Source: Alphaproteobacteria bacterium
GTDB lineage: Bacteria; Pseudomonadota; Alphaproteobacteria; Puniceispirillales; Puniceispirillaceae
Reading direction: 5' to 3'
Assembly: GCA_016780775.1 (NCBI GenBank)
Contig: JADHLI010000001.1
Span: forward strand, 62,001 to 126,000
DNA length: 64,000 nt
Below are positions 1 through 8,301 of this stretch, piece after piece. The position numbers and the translations under genes are program-made. Numbering within the stretch: the first letter of the stretch is position 1; each line of letters opens with the position of its first letter. Under the pieces are notes generated by a model. It saw nothing but the letters and a program-made list of their open reading frames with translations. It made no database searches and was not told the DNA's origin.

Positions 1-1
1 A

Positions 2-1279
2 ATAGATAAAGAAGAAGGCAGCATGTTCCGCAGTCAGCTGATATTTATTATGATCCTAGCCTTTTTTGCCATTGCGGTTTTTTGGGCAAGTACAGCAGAA
101 CTGGATAAGCAGGTGCGCGCCGAAGGGGCCATCATTCCGCCTTCTGATGTGCAAATTGTGCAAGCACGCTTGCATGGCCTTGTCACGGATATTGGCATAG
201 AGCTTGGCAGCCGCGTTAACAAGGGCGACGTGATGTTCAAGATGGAAGATAAGGATGTGCAGGCAGATTATAACGATAATGAAATCGTCTTGACCAATGC
301 GCTTATCGCAACCATCCGGCTAGAAGCCGAAGCCGCAGGGCATACTGTATTAGCGTTTCCAGAAGCGATTATAAAGACAGCGCCTGATGAGGTGGCAGCA
401 GAACATGCTTTGTTTACCCAACGCCTGCGCGCCCTGCGCGGTGAGATAGATGTATTGCAACAAGAAGTGCAATCGCTAAAACATAATATTGAAGAGCGCA
501 AAGCAGAGGCCGTGTTCGCGCAAAGCCAAGCTGGCAATCATCAAGAGCAATATGACATGATAAAGCCGCTGGTGGATGCTGGGCATGAGCCACGCATTAA
601 AATTATCGAAGCACGGCGTAATTTGCAGGAAGCTGAAGGGCGGGCTGAGCTAGCAAAGCTAGCGGTAACCGCGATGCGCTCAGAGCTTTCAACGCGCGAG
701 AAACGTATTACTTCTGTTCAGGAAAACTACCGCGCTGATGCCCGTTCTAAATTGATCGAAGCACAAACAAGGCTGGCACAAGCGCGTTCGCGCAAAGCCT
801 CGTTGGCAGGTCAGGTGGCCTATGCCGAAATACGTGCCCCGCAAGAAGGTACTGTTTCTGCCTTACATTTGAAAACCGTTGGCGCGGTCGTGCAGGCAGG
901 TACGGTGCTAGCAGAGATAGTTCCAGAAGAGAAAGGCCTAACTATTCGGGCTAATTTGCGGCCGGAAAATGTTGCTGATGTCTATCTAGGGCAGGAGGCG
1001 CGTATCTCGCTTTCGGCTTATGATGTTTCGCGCTATGGCAGTCTAGCAGGCGTGGTCCAAAATGTTGCCAGCAACACCACAGAGCGCGAAGGTCAGCCGC
1101 CTTTTTATGAGACGATTATCACTGTGCCAGATCCGGTTTTTACGAAAACAGGTCAGTCAGCGGAAATTATTCCGGGCATGACTGTGGTGGTTGATATTAT
1201 TGACGGCAAACGAACTGTTTTGGATTATATCCTAACGCCGATTAACAAAGCGACTTCGGTAGCCTTTAGAGAAAATTAG
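2..1279 (+). CDS. HlyD-family type I secretion periplasmic adaptor (5' end outside window)
   Basis: This is the membrane-fusion adaptor that links an inner-membrane ABC exporter to a TolC-type outer-membrane channel for export of RTX-like proteins. The first ATG is at 23, but the frame is open to the window edge and HlyD proteins usually carry a cytoplasmic stretch before the membrane segment, so the true start is probably upstream. Counting from that ATG: one hydrophobic segment at about residues 5-24, a first lipoyl-like half at 45-72, a long coiled coil at about 75-255, a second lipoyl half (RAPQEGTVSALHL) at about 268-300, then a beta-barrel part ending in IIPGMTVVVDI. The matching ABC ATPase is expected just outside the left edge. 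Two RTX proteins at 14.6 and 22.5 kb are plausible cargo (inference). Confidence 0.9.
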   Translation: MDKEEGSMFRSQLIFIMILAFFAIAVFWASTAELDKQVRAEGAIIPPSDVQIVQARLHGLVTDIGIELGSRVNKGDVMFKMEDKDVQADYNDNEIVLTNALIATIRLEAEAAGHTVLAFPEAIIKTAPDEVAAEHALFTQRLRALRGEIDVLQQEVQSLKHNIEERKAEAVFAQSQAGNHQEQYDMIKPLVDAGHEPRIKIIEARRNLQEAEGRAELAKLAVTAMRSELSTREKRITSVQENYRADARSKLIEAQTRLAQARSRKASLAGQVAYAEIRAPQEGTVSALHLKTVGAVVQAGTVLAEIVPEEKGLTIRANLRPENVADVYLGQEARISLSAYDVSRYGSLAGVVQNVASNTTEREGQPPFYETIITVPDPVFTKTGQSAEIIPGMTVVVDIIDGKRTVLDYILTPINKATSVAFREN

Positions 1280-1324
1280 AGACCGTTAGCCTCTATTTAC
1301 AAGATAGCTTTTTTGGCTTCTCAT

Positions 1325-1355
1325 CCCAAAGCTTGTCCGCGTGACAGGCTTTGGG
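1325..1355. terminator. 13-bp stem-loop between hlyD-like gene and thiamine pyrophosphokinase
   Basis: CCCAAAGC-TTGTC pairs with GACAG-GCTTTGGG (one G-T pair) around the loop CGCGT. It lies 45 nt after the HlyD stop and ends 13 nt before the ATG at 1369. There is no T-run after it, so it may be a 3' hairpin of the upstream mRNA or a structure in the leader of the next gene rather than a classical terminator. Confidence 0.5.
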
Positions 1356-1368
1356 TATTCTCGCTGTT

Positions 1369-2070
1369 ATGAACACTTCACTTCCAACCCCACTATTAGA
1401 TGAAAAAACAAAGCCGCTGATTTTGGTTGGTAATGGCGCTTATGATACGGCGATGTTGGCAAAATTTGCGCATATGGGCCGTGTCGTGGCAGTGGATGGC
1501 GGTTATTATGGCTGCCGGCTAGCCGGTATTACGCCCGATCTTTTGATAGGGGATATGGATTCGGTTGACCCTGCAGATTTGGTGGATGCGCGCAAAAAGA
1601 CGCGGGTACATCCTATTTCTGAGCAAGATACAACTGACCTTGAAAAAGCTTTGCGCCATGTACGCGCGCCAGCCATTCTTGGCTTTGGCTTTCTGGGCAA
1701 GCGTTTTGATCACAGCCTTGCTGCTTTGAGTGTCCTTGCGCGGTTTACCGAAATGCACCGTGTTATGCTGGTCGGTAGTGAGGATATCGTGCATGTTACC
1801 TCAGGCAGTTTTACGATGCGTATGGATGCGGGGCGGCGGCTATCTATCTGGCCATTAGGGCGAATTGATTTCGCACGCTCTGAAGGTTTGCAATGGCCAC
1901 TAGATGGCCTGCAAATGGCGCCAAATGAAACTGTTGGCACTTCCAATAAGATGGCGTCAGATAGGCTCGAAATACATCCAAAAGAAGGGTCAAGCACGGC
2001 TTATGCGGTGCTAGCGGAAACACGGTATCTGGAGGTAATGCTAGAAGCTTTGCTTGCGCGAACCCTATGA
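1369..2070 (+). CDS. Thiamine pyrophosphokinase
   Basis: Transfers pyrophosphate from ATP to thiamine, giving thiamine diphosphate in the cytoplasm. The N-terminal catalytic part shows the family signatures in order: VDGG, the acidic GDMDS metal/ATP motif, QDTTDLEKAL, and a GKRFDHSLA motif. Length (233 residues) is normal. An in-frame TTG at 1351 would add six residues, but it lies inside a strong hairpin, so the ATG at 1369 is preferred although no clear ribosome site precedes it. Its end overlaps by a few bases the end of the convergent acyltransferase gene. No THI-box riboswitch is visible upstream. Confidence 0.88.
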   Translation: MNTSLPTPLLDEKTKPLILVGNGAYDTAMLAKFAHMGRVVAVDGGYYGCRLAGITPDLLIGDMDSVDPADLVDARKKTRVHPISEQDTTDLEKALRHVRAPAILGFGFLGKRFDHSLAALSVLARFTEMHRVMLVGSEDIVHVTSGSFTMRMDAGRRLSIWPLGRIDFARSEGLQWPLDGLQMAPNETVGTSNKMASDRLEIHPKEGSSTAYAVLAETRYLEVMLEALLARTL

Positions 2071-2916
2071 CGGGTCTAGCCCGTAGGTGCGCTGCCTAAG
2101 GAAATCTGTTATTTCATTGCGGTTCGTAAACGCGTCTAACTCTGATGCTTGTATTGGGGTGCGAAAGGTTACATCCACACAGCCGTTCATCTGTTTGCAA
2201 ATCTCGCGGAACATCAGGGAATAGCCTAGCGTGACCGAAAGTCGCCGCGCCATCTGATAGATCACAGAATTCCGGCCATCAAAATAAGCTGGCAGGATAG
2301 TGGTGTCTTTGGTCTGTGCCAGCTTGGCAGCGTAGGTTTTCCATTCAGAATCAAAAGCAGGGCCAATAAATTTTGGGGCTAATGAAATGCCGCCTGCAGG
2401 AAAAATAATGACCACCCCATCTTCCTCTTTAAGGTGTCTTTGTGCCGCTTTGCGCGTTTCAAGATTTGTCTGTAACGCGGCCTCTGTTTCAGAAAAATCA
2501 ATTGGCAGGATTTTGTCTTTAACCGCTGGGGCTTGGCGTAATACCTGATGGGTGATGATACGGTAATCTTGGCGTACCTTGCCAATAATCGAGCATAGAA
2601 TTAAGCCATCAATAACCCCAAAGGGATGATTAGCAATGACCAATAACCGCCCTGTTTTGGGGATTTCTGCAAGCGTTTCTTTTTTTGTATTATAGGTGAT
2701 GTTTAGCCGTTCTAACGCATCTGACCAGAACAGCTCACGTGGGCGCTCATCATCCACATAATCAAAATAGATTTTTTTGATTTTTGGCTGGCCAGTTACC
2801 TTTTCCATCGCACGGATAAAAGAATTTGCAATGGGTCCCATTTCCCCGTCGGCAAAGGAAAAAATAGGATGCGGTTCCATTGAAGAAGCAGCTGTCATAT
2901 CTTTGCCTGCCCGCAT
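2065..2916 (-). CDS. Lysophospholipid acyltransferase family protein
   Basis: A membrane-associated glycerolipid acyltransferase of the PlsC-like/'putative hemolysin' type. The catalytic HX4D block appears as NHPFGVIDG at about residues 96-104, and the acceptor-binding block as FPAGGIS near 172-178. The start is the ATG at 2916, with AAGGA seven bases upstream; a GTG just before it is less likely. In some alphaproteobacteria such domains work with an OlsB-type partner in ornithine-lipid synthesis, but no partner is present here, so the substrate is unknown. It is convergent with the thiamine pyrophosphokinase gene. Confidence 0.75.
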   Translation of the reverse strand: MRAGKDMTAASSMEPHPIFSFADGEMGPIANSFIRAMEKVTGQPKIKKIYFDYVDDERPRELFWSDALERLNITYNTKKETLAEIPKTGRLLVIANHPFGVIDGLILCSIIGKVRQDYRIITHQVLRQAPAVKDKILPIDFSETEAALQTNLETRKAAQRHLKEEDGVVIIFPAGGISLAPKFIGPAFDSEWKTYAAKLAQTKDTTILPAYFDGRNSVIYQMARRLSVTLGYSLMFREICKQMNGCVDVTFRTPIQASELDAFTNRNEITDFLRQRTYGLDPS

Positions 2917-3047
2917 CACTTAATCCTTTTGCCCACTTTTTTTCTGCGCTGCAATAACACTTACGCCTACCCTGAACCCTAGCGGTAATGGAAGTTTATG
3001 TCACTTTTATGACTCAATTTCCAATCCTTGCACAGCTTATCTTCTGT

Positions 3048-4343
3048 CTATACCGCATATTGCAAAACAATCCAAACCAGACCAAAGCTGGTGATCATCA
3101 TAATACCCGGGCTAAGGGTGCTAGATTTCCCGCTTAATATTCGTATGGCTACATAGCTCAGAAAACCTATGCTGATCCCGGCTGCAATTGAAAAAGTCAG
3201 CGGCATCAAAAATACGGTGAGTATCACTGGCAGGGCAACAGACATATCTGACCAGTCAATTTGCCGAAGCCCATCAAAAAACCCAATCGCCACATAAATC
3301 AGGGCAGGGGCGGTTGCAAAGGCCGGGATAGATGAGAAAAGTGGTTCAAAAAACAGGCAGGCCGCAAATAATATGGCAACCGTTACCGCAACCAGCCCCG
3401 TGCGCCCACCACTGCGCAATCCGGCTGCGCTTTCAAGATAGGTAGTCATGTTTGACGTGCCGAGCAAACTGCCAAAAATACTGGCAGAGGTATCAGCCAA
3501 AACCGCCTTGTTTAGGTTTTTAATCTGCCCTTTTTCATCCTTTAATTTAGCTGGTTCTGCAATAGCTGTCAGGGTGCCTGTAGTATCAAAGAAATCGACA
3601 AAGAACATAACAAATATCACCGATAAAAAGGCAGTCGTGGTCAGTGCAGAAAAATCAAGAGAGAAGGCAGCGCTTGCTACAGGCGGGGCAGAAATAAGCC
3701 CGTTAAAGCTCGCAAGCCCGCTAAACCACCCAAGCGCAGATAGCCCTAAAATAGTGATGAGAATACTGCCCTTAACCCCCAGCTTATCCAAAGCGGCCAT
3801 TAAAATAAGGCCGGTTAGAGCCAATATTGTTTCGGGGCTGTTCAGGCTGCCTAGCCCAACCAGCGTATCTGGATTGTCAACAATCAGCCCTGCGCTTTGC
3901 AGGCCGATCATCGCTAGAAACAAGCCAATACCTGCGGTGATGGCGATTTGCATCTCAGCTGGAATTGACAGGATCAGCCAGCTGCGAATGCGGGTGATGG
4001 AAAAAATGAAAAAAGCGACAGATGAGATGAAAACAGCTGTCAGTGCTTGTTGCCAGCTCAGCCCATATCCAAGCACTACCACAAAGGCAAAATAAGCGTT
4101 CAGCCCCATGCCCGGGGCAACAGCAACAGGCCATCTAGCGTAAAGCCCCATTATGAGTGTGCCTAAAATGGTAGCCAGAATGGTAGCAATAAATCCAGCC
4201 GCAAAATCAATGCCCGCCTCCGACAAGATGCCAGGATTAACCGCTATAATAAAAGACATGGTTAAAAAGGTGCTAAGGCCAGCAGATAATTCTGTGGCAA
4301 CCGAAGTCTTATGCTCATCTAATTTAAAAAAGCGGTTTAACAA
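3048..4343 (-). CDS. NCS2/AzgA-family purine (adenine/guanine/hypoxanthine) permease
   Basis: An inner-membrane proton symporter for purine bases. The N-terminus (LNRFFKLDEHKTSVATE) followed by AGLSTFLTMSFIIAVNP, and the central VDFFDTTGTL and GSLLGTSNMTTYLESAAG motifs, are typical of the AzgA branch of NCS2. About 12-14 hydrophobic segments fill the 431 residues, the usual length. It appears to start with TTG at 4343, supported by AAGGA eight bases upstream and by the family's normal N-terminus. It is divergent from bioY across a 211-bp gap; no purine riboswitch was recognised in that gap. The exact base transported cannot be told from sequence. Confidence 0.88.
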   Translation of the reverse strand: MLNRFFKLDEHKTSVATELSAGLSTFLTMSFIIAVNPGILSEAGIDFAAGFIATILATILGTLIMGLYARWPVAVAPGMGLNAYFAFVVVLGYGLSWQQALTAVFISSVAFFIFSITRIRSWLILSIPAEMQIAITAGIGLFLAMIGLQSAGLIVDNPDTLVGLGSLNSPETILALTGLILMAALDKLGVKGSILITILGLSALGWFSGLASFNGLISAPPVASAAFSLDFSALTTTAFLSVIFVMFFVDFFDTTGTLTAIAEPAKLKDEKGQIKNLNKAVLADTSASIFGSLLGTSNMTTYLESAAGLRSGGRTGLVAVTVAILFAACLFFEPLFSSIPAFATAPALIYVAIGFFDGLRQIDWSDMSVALPVILTVFLMPLTFSIAAGISIGFLSYVAIRILSGKSSTLSPGIMMITSFGLVWIVLQYAV

Positions 4344-4466
4344 TTGAAATTTTCCTTCCTGTAAACGCTCAAAAGACGCCTATTTTATGAGTTTGAGCCT
4401 CTAAATAGGCTACACCCAGATACATCTTGTAAAAAACACCCCCTTTATACTGGCAAAAATGGCCAA

Positions 4467-4497
4467 TTGCGATTATTAATTGCCTATAGCTTATATT
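4467..4497 (+). promoter_or_regulatory. Possible bioY promoter
   Basis: TTGCGA at 4467-4472 and TATATT at 4492-4497 are separated by 19 bases in the gap upstream of bioY. A weak hairpin (TGGACCTG/CAGGGCCA around an A-run) follows before the ribosome site. I looked for a BioR palindrome (TTATNNATAA-like) and did not see a convincing one. Confidence 0.3.
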
Positions 4498-4554
4498 GTG
4501 CAAAACATATGCACTGGACCTGAAAAAAAGCAGGGCCAATAAAGGAGACAAAAG

Positions 4555-5172
4555 ATGTTACAAAACTCTGCGTTCAGCATGACAGCCCCAGCCCCGGCGA
4601 TGGCAGGGCAAATATCGCGGCATGTAGCTAAATCTGGCGGATTAGGCGAGATGGCGATGACTTTCGCACTGCTCATGGTTGGTGTCGGCATTTTGGCTAT
4701 ATCTGCACGTATTCAAATGCCGTTTTATCCAGTGCCCGTAACCATGCAGACGCTTGCGGTTATGGTTATTGCGATGGCCTATGGCAGCAAGCTTGGCACG
4801 GCCACTCTATTCAGTTATTTGCTAGCAGGGTTTTTAGGCGCACCGGTTTTTGCTGGCGGCGCTGGATTTGCGTATATGGCCGGGCCAACAGGTGGTTATT
4901 TGGCAGGTTTTCTGGCCGTTGGCGTCGTGCTTGGCGCGCTGGCTGATAGAGGCTGGACACGCAATTGGCAAACTACTGCTGCTGCGATGATGCTTGGTAC
5001 GGCGATTATCTATTTTCTAGGTGTGGCGTGGCTTAGCCAGCTTATCGGTTTTGATAAGGCGATTACTTTTGGTGTGATGCCCTTTATTTATGGCGATATT
5101 CTAAAGCTCGTAATTGCGGCAGTTACTGTGCCTTTCATGTGGAAGCTAGTCGCCAAGTTAACTGGCAAATAA
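4555..5172 (+). CDS. bioY: Biotin transporter BioY (ECF substrate-binding component)
   Basis: An integral membrane protein that captures biotin. The diagnostic BioY stretch RIQMPFYPVPVTMQTLAVM is at about residues 51-69, followed by AYGSKLG, LLAGFLGAPVFAGG and GPTGGYLAGF, with six hydrophobic segments in 205 residues. The start has a strong ribosome site (AAAGGAG). No bioM/bioN energising genes are adjacent, as in many alphaproteobacteria where BioY acts alone or shares a module elsewhere. A bidirectional terminator separates it from the convergent AEC transporter gene. Confidence 0.93.
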   Translation: MLQNSAFSMTAPAPAMAGQISRHVAKSGGLGEMAMTFALLMVGVGILAISARIQMPFYPVPVTMQTLAVMVIAMAYGSKLGTATLFSYLLAGFLGAPVFAGGAGFAYMAGPTGGYLAGFLAVGVVLGALADRGWTRNWQTTAAAMMLGTAIIYFLGVAWLSQLIGFDKAITFGVMPFIYGDILKLVIAAVTVPFMWKLVAKLTGK

Positions 5173-5198
5173 AAAAGAGTGGCTATACATAAAACAAT

Positions 5199-5228
5199 AA
5201 AAAAGGCGTTGGTAACAGCGCCTTTTTT
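5199..5228. terminator. Bidirectional intrinsic terminator
   Basis: A perfect 10-bp stem AAAAAAGGCG/CGCCTTTTTT with a 10-base loop lies between convergent bioY and the AEC transporter gene. The A and T runs give a U-tract on either strand. It overlaps the stop codon of the minus-strand gene. Confidence 0.88.
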
Positions 5229-6183
5229 AGGCGCCGAAAATAACTGTGATAATATATAGAAATGCTGGCACGCTAACGCTGGCTAGCAATGTGGTGACCA
5301 TAATAGCGGTGGCTGAGCGTCCACTATAGGTGCCGTAATATTCGCTCATCGCGAAAGCATTAGCCGCGATTGGCAAGCAGGTAAATAACACCGCAACCTT
5401 GATCCACAACACGTCAATAGAGCTGTTTCCTGATAAATGAGCTTGCAAAAATACCGCGATAATCAGTAAGGGATGCAATAACAGTTTCATCAGCACCAGC
5501 AGGCTAAGTTCTGCCCATGCTTCCTTGATGGGCTGACCGACTAGCGTAATGCCTAGCGAAAATAAAGCAGTAGGTGCTGCTGCACCAGCTAAAAATTTTA
5601 AGAAAATATCTGGCATGGCTGGCAAGGTAAAACCGCTAGCCGAAAATGCTACGGCTACCAATACAGATAACAATAACGGGTTACGGCTAAGCGAGACAAT
5701 ATTGGTCCATAATAAAGCTGCTAGTCCTTTGGCGCGTCCATCGCGAGTAAAAATGCTGGTCAGCAACAAAAGCAGCACATTATTAGAAACCAATATTAGT
5801 GCCATGGGCACCGCGACATCTGGGCCAAAGGCTAGCAGGGCAAGCGGCACACCAATATAGCCATAATTTGGATAGGCAGCATTCAGCCCAAATAGGCCAG
5901 ATTCTGTCGGTTTTAACTTCAGGAACACCCGGCCTAAAAACACTGCTGTTATGAAAATAAACAGGGTAACAGCTTCATAACGCAGCAGAAATTCCAGATT
6001 GATAATATTGGTAACTGGGCGCGAGGTGATAGCGACAAACATAAAAGGTGGCAATACCACAAAAAACACATAGCGTGATAAAATCCGCCCGTCATTTAGC
6101 GAAAACCAGCCCTTCAAGCTGGCAAGGCTGCCGAGCAAAATGCTTGCAAAAAATGGGATGGTTAAAGACAGAATCTCATACAT
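5227..6183 (-). CDS. AEC-family (auxin efflux carrier-like) transporter
   Basis: An inner-membrane carrier of the PIN/AEC family (Mem_trans), which in bacteria usually moves small organic acids such as malate or malonate. It has about ten hydrophobic segments in 318 residues. The family motif NAAYPNYGYIGVPLALLAFG is present near residues 100-119, and the C-terminal half has ALFSLGITLVG and CLPIAANAFAMSEYYG. No catabolic genes flank it, so the substrate is open. It ends at a shared bidirectional terminator. Confidence 0.82.
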   Translation of the reverse strand: MYEILSLTIPFFASILLGSLASLKGWFSLNDGRILSRYVFFVVLPPFMFVAITSRPVTNIINLEFLLRYEAVTLFIFITAVFLGRVFLKLKPTESGLFGLNAAYPNYGYIGVPLALLAFGPDVAVPMALILVSNNVLLLLLTSIFTRDGRAKGLAALLWTNIVSLSRNPLLLSVLVAVAFSASGFTLPAMPDIFLKFLAGAAAPTALFSLGITLVGQPIKEAWAELSLLVLMKLLLHPLLIIAVFLQAHLSGNSSIDVLWIKVAVLFTCLPIAANAFAMSEYYGTYSGRSATAIMVTTLLASVSVPAFLYIITVIFGA

Positions 6184-6389
6184 GAAAACGCCATATCATC
6201 ACTAAAGAGGGCTTTTAAAGCAAATTGGAGTTAAAACCAGAACGGCTTTAATAGGGGTTAGTATAGGCAAGTAGGTGGCAATGCGTCAAAGCAAGCCTTG
6301 CAAAACTAGCATTACAATGCGGGGCGTAAAATCAGCAGAAGAAAATTTACGCCGAAAAGCGGGTTGATAGCGGATATAAGCCCTAGTAG

Positions 6390-6457
6390 AAGCCAGCCTT
6401 AAATAAAAGCGAAGCTTAAATAAAAGCCAGACTTGAATAAAAGCCAGCCTTAAAAAT
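6390..6457. repeat. 17-nt tandem repeat, 4 copies
   Basis: Four contiguous 17-base units with consensus AAGCCAGCCTTAAATAA start at 6390, 6407, 6424 and 6441. The last unit runs over the stop codon of the small minus-strand gene at 6450. It belongs to a window-wide class of short tandem duplications near gene ends. Confidence 0.9.
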
Positions 6458-6734
6458 TATCGTTCACAGGCTTAGGTAAGTCCTGACCGCCATCGACAAA
6501 TACTGGCTCTTCTAATAGCTCAAGCGCTTCTTGGCTGTCCATGACCTCTGCTTCACCAGAAGATTCTATCAATTCGAGCAACTTATCCTCTGCAGAGACA
6601 CTCTCATCATGTACAACTGTCACCGCAATTAGGGCAGCGATGGTTGTTGTTAACAGTCCTTTGGATTTGGGAGTGTCGACGGGAAAAGGAATAATATCTC
6701 CGCGGGCCGGCAAATCACGATCAGATGGCTGCAT
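6450..6734 (-). CDS. Small hypothetical protein (94 aa)
   Basis: I do not recognise this protein. The start is ATG at 6734 because AAGGAG lies nine bases upstream; the open frame extends further but without support. The N-terminus is polar and proline-containing (GDIIPFPVDTPKSKG), followed by a short hydrophobic stretch LLTTTIAALIAVTVV at about residues 26-40, then an acidic C-terminal half ending PKPVNDNF. The hydrophobic stretch is marginal for a membrane segment. It is divergent from the photolyase-like gene and shares a 307-bp gap with it. Confidence 0.6.
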   Translation of the reverse strand: MQPSDRDLPARGDIIPFPVDTPKSKGLLTTTIAALIAVTVVHDESVSAEDKLLELIESSGEAEVMDSQEALELLEEPVFVDGGQDLPKPVNDNF

Positions 6735-7041
6735 ATTTATGCTCCTTCTTGGTTGGATGACTGTTAGATATCTGTGAGGTATTATAGCAGGCCAGCCGAA
6801 GCTGGTGCGCATTATCCCAAAGATATTTGACGGTAGGATTGGAACGGCGCGGCTTGCGCATACCCCAACAATTTGTGCTCGTCGGTCTCTGTTCCATACT
6901 AGGTATAGTATAAGACCAAAAAATCAATTTCGGGAAGACAAAAATGTATAAAAGTGCAAGTTGAGCAATCCATAGGCTTTTATTAGCGCGTATCTTTTAC
7001 ATATTTATGAACAAAACCTTTATTTTGAAAGCTTAAAGAAT
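6735..7041. promoter_or_regulatory. Divergent regulatory gap with a 6-4-6 palindrome
   Basis: A 307-bp gap between the 94-aa gene and the photolyase-like gene. It contains the inverted repeat ATACTA-GGTA-TAGTAT at 6896-6911, overlapping TATACT-like -10 sequences on the minus strand, and a small CCAGC-CGAA-GCTGG hairpin at 6792-6805. No gene is supported in it. The palindrome may be an operator (inference). Confidence 0.4.
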
Positions 7042-8301
7042 ATGAATTTATTTGCAGAAATAGATAGCAACGCTGAACAAAAGATGACCCGGGCACAAGG
7101 GCTTGCGATGCTAAAAGCCTTTCTGCCATTGGCGGGTGGGGCCTATGCGCGTGAACGTAATTTTGACAAAGGGCCAGGCGAACATCTGTCTGTATCGCGC
7201 CTATCGCCCTTTATTCGTCGGCGTTTAATTAGCGAGACAGAAATTTTGCAAGCTGTACAGGCGCGCCATGCTTTCTCCTCATCCGAGAAATTTATTTCTG
7301 AGATTTTCTGGCGGACTTATTTTAAAGGCTGGCTAGAAATGCGCCCTTCTATTTGGTCAGAATGGCTGGCATCTGCACCTCATGCATTTGAAGAAGAGCG
7401 TTATTTAAAAGCCTGTCAGGGCAAGACAGATATCGCCTGTTTTAATGAATGGGCAGAAGAGCTACGCGAAACTGGCTATTTGCATAATCATGCACGGATG
7501 TGGTTTGCCTCTATTTGGATTTTTACGCTAAAACTGCCGTGGCAGTGGGGCGCTGCTTTTTTCTTGCAGTGGCTGCGTGACGGTGATCCTGCCTCTAACA
7601 CGCTTAGCTGGCGTTGGGTGGCAGGCCTGCATAGCCGCGGCAAACATTATCTGGCAAGAGCTGATAATATAGAGCGTTTCACAAATGGCCGCTTTGCCCC
7701 CTATGGTGCTTTAGATGAGGGCGCTTTGCCGATAGTGGCGTCAGATCCGCCGCCTGCTATTGAGCCTGCATGGCCTAGCCTGCTGCCCAAAAATAAATAT
7801 CTGCTGCTGTTGCATGCAGAAGATTGTCTGGCTGAGAATTTAGTACTACCAGCTTCGCCAGAGGCAATCATTGTCTTGCCGGCCAGCTTAGGAAACATTG
7901 CTCTTGGAAAGCATCACTGGCTAAGAGACAGGTCCATAGATAGTCTGGATAAGGAAGCGCTGGCGGATGCTAGCATGCGCGCCGCTGGCCATTTTAACTG
8001 CCCTATCCATGTTATTGAAGGGCAGACAGCTGATAGCGTTGATGGGAGTGAAAATCAAGGTATTGCTAGAGAACTTATAGATTTTGCCAGCCAATATCAG
8101 CTTGGCGATATGATGACTTCTTATTTGCCGGTGGGCCCAACTCAGCAAAATATAGCGCAGATAACAAAATTGCTGGCCGCAGAAGGCGTGCATCTCCATC
8201 AACTGGTGAGAGGCTATGACAGGGTCTGCTGGCCACACGCAAAGCGCGGCTTCTTTCCGTTTAAAGAAAATATCCCTAAATGGCTAAAAAACTTGCCATA
8301 G
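7042..8301 (+). CDS. Photolyase/cryptochrome-like protein with N-terminal FAD domain
   Basis: The first 225 residues match the helical FAD-binding domain of DNA photolyases: LSVSRLSPFIRRRLIS, KFISEIFWRTYFKGW, TGYLHNHARMWFAS, and LRDGDPASNTLSWRWVAG with the conserved tryptophans and asparagine. The usual N-terminal alpha/beta antenna domain is absent; instead about 190 residues follow, with alternating strands and helices (AIIVLPAS, IHVIEGQ, DMMTSYLPVGPTQQN). Domain order is therefore the reverse of classical photolyases. Whether it repairs DNA or senses blue light cannot be told. It starts at an ATG with weak upstream AAAGAATATG context and is alone in its transcription unit. Confidence 0.82.
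   Translation: MNLFAEIDSNAEQKMTRAQGLAMLKAFLPLAGGAYARERNFDKGPGEHLSVSRLSPFIRRRLISETEILQAVQARHAFSSSEKFISEIFWRTYFKGWLEMRPSIWSEWLASAPHAFEEERYLKACQGKTDIACFNEWAEELRETGYLHNHARMWFASIWIFTLKLPWQWGAAFFLQWLRDGDPASNTLSWRWVAGLHSRGKHYLARADNIERFTNGRFAPYGALDEGALPIVASDPPPAIEPAWPSLLPKNKYLLLLHAEDCLAENLVLPASPEAIIVLPASLGNIALGKHHWLRDRSIDSLDKEALADASMRAAGHFNCPIHVIEGQTADSVDGSENQGIARELIDFASQYQLGDMMTSYLPVGPTQQNIAQITKLLAAEGVHLHQLVRGYDRVCWPHAKRGFFPFKENIPKWLKNLP

Noticed and set aside
3448-4095. A 215-codon plus-strand frame inside the purine permease gene
   Set aside because: Antisense shadow: the minus strand has clear permease motifs and this frame has no homology-like features or start signal.
4344-4554. Looked for a BioR operator and a purine riboswitch between the permease and bioY
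   Set aside because: No TTATNNATAA-type palindrome and no purine-aptamer core could be found with confidence.
6721-6927. A 68-codon open frame on the minus strand upstream of the 94-aa gene
   Set aside because: No ribosome site before either ATG, odd composition, and it overlaps the well-supported start and likely promoter of the 94-aa gene.
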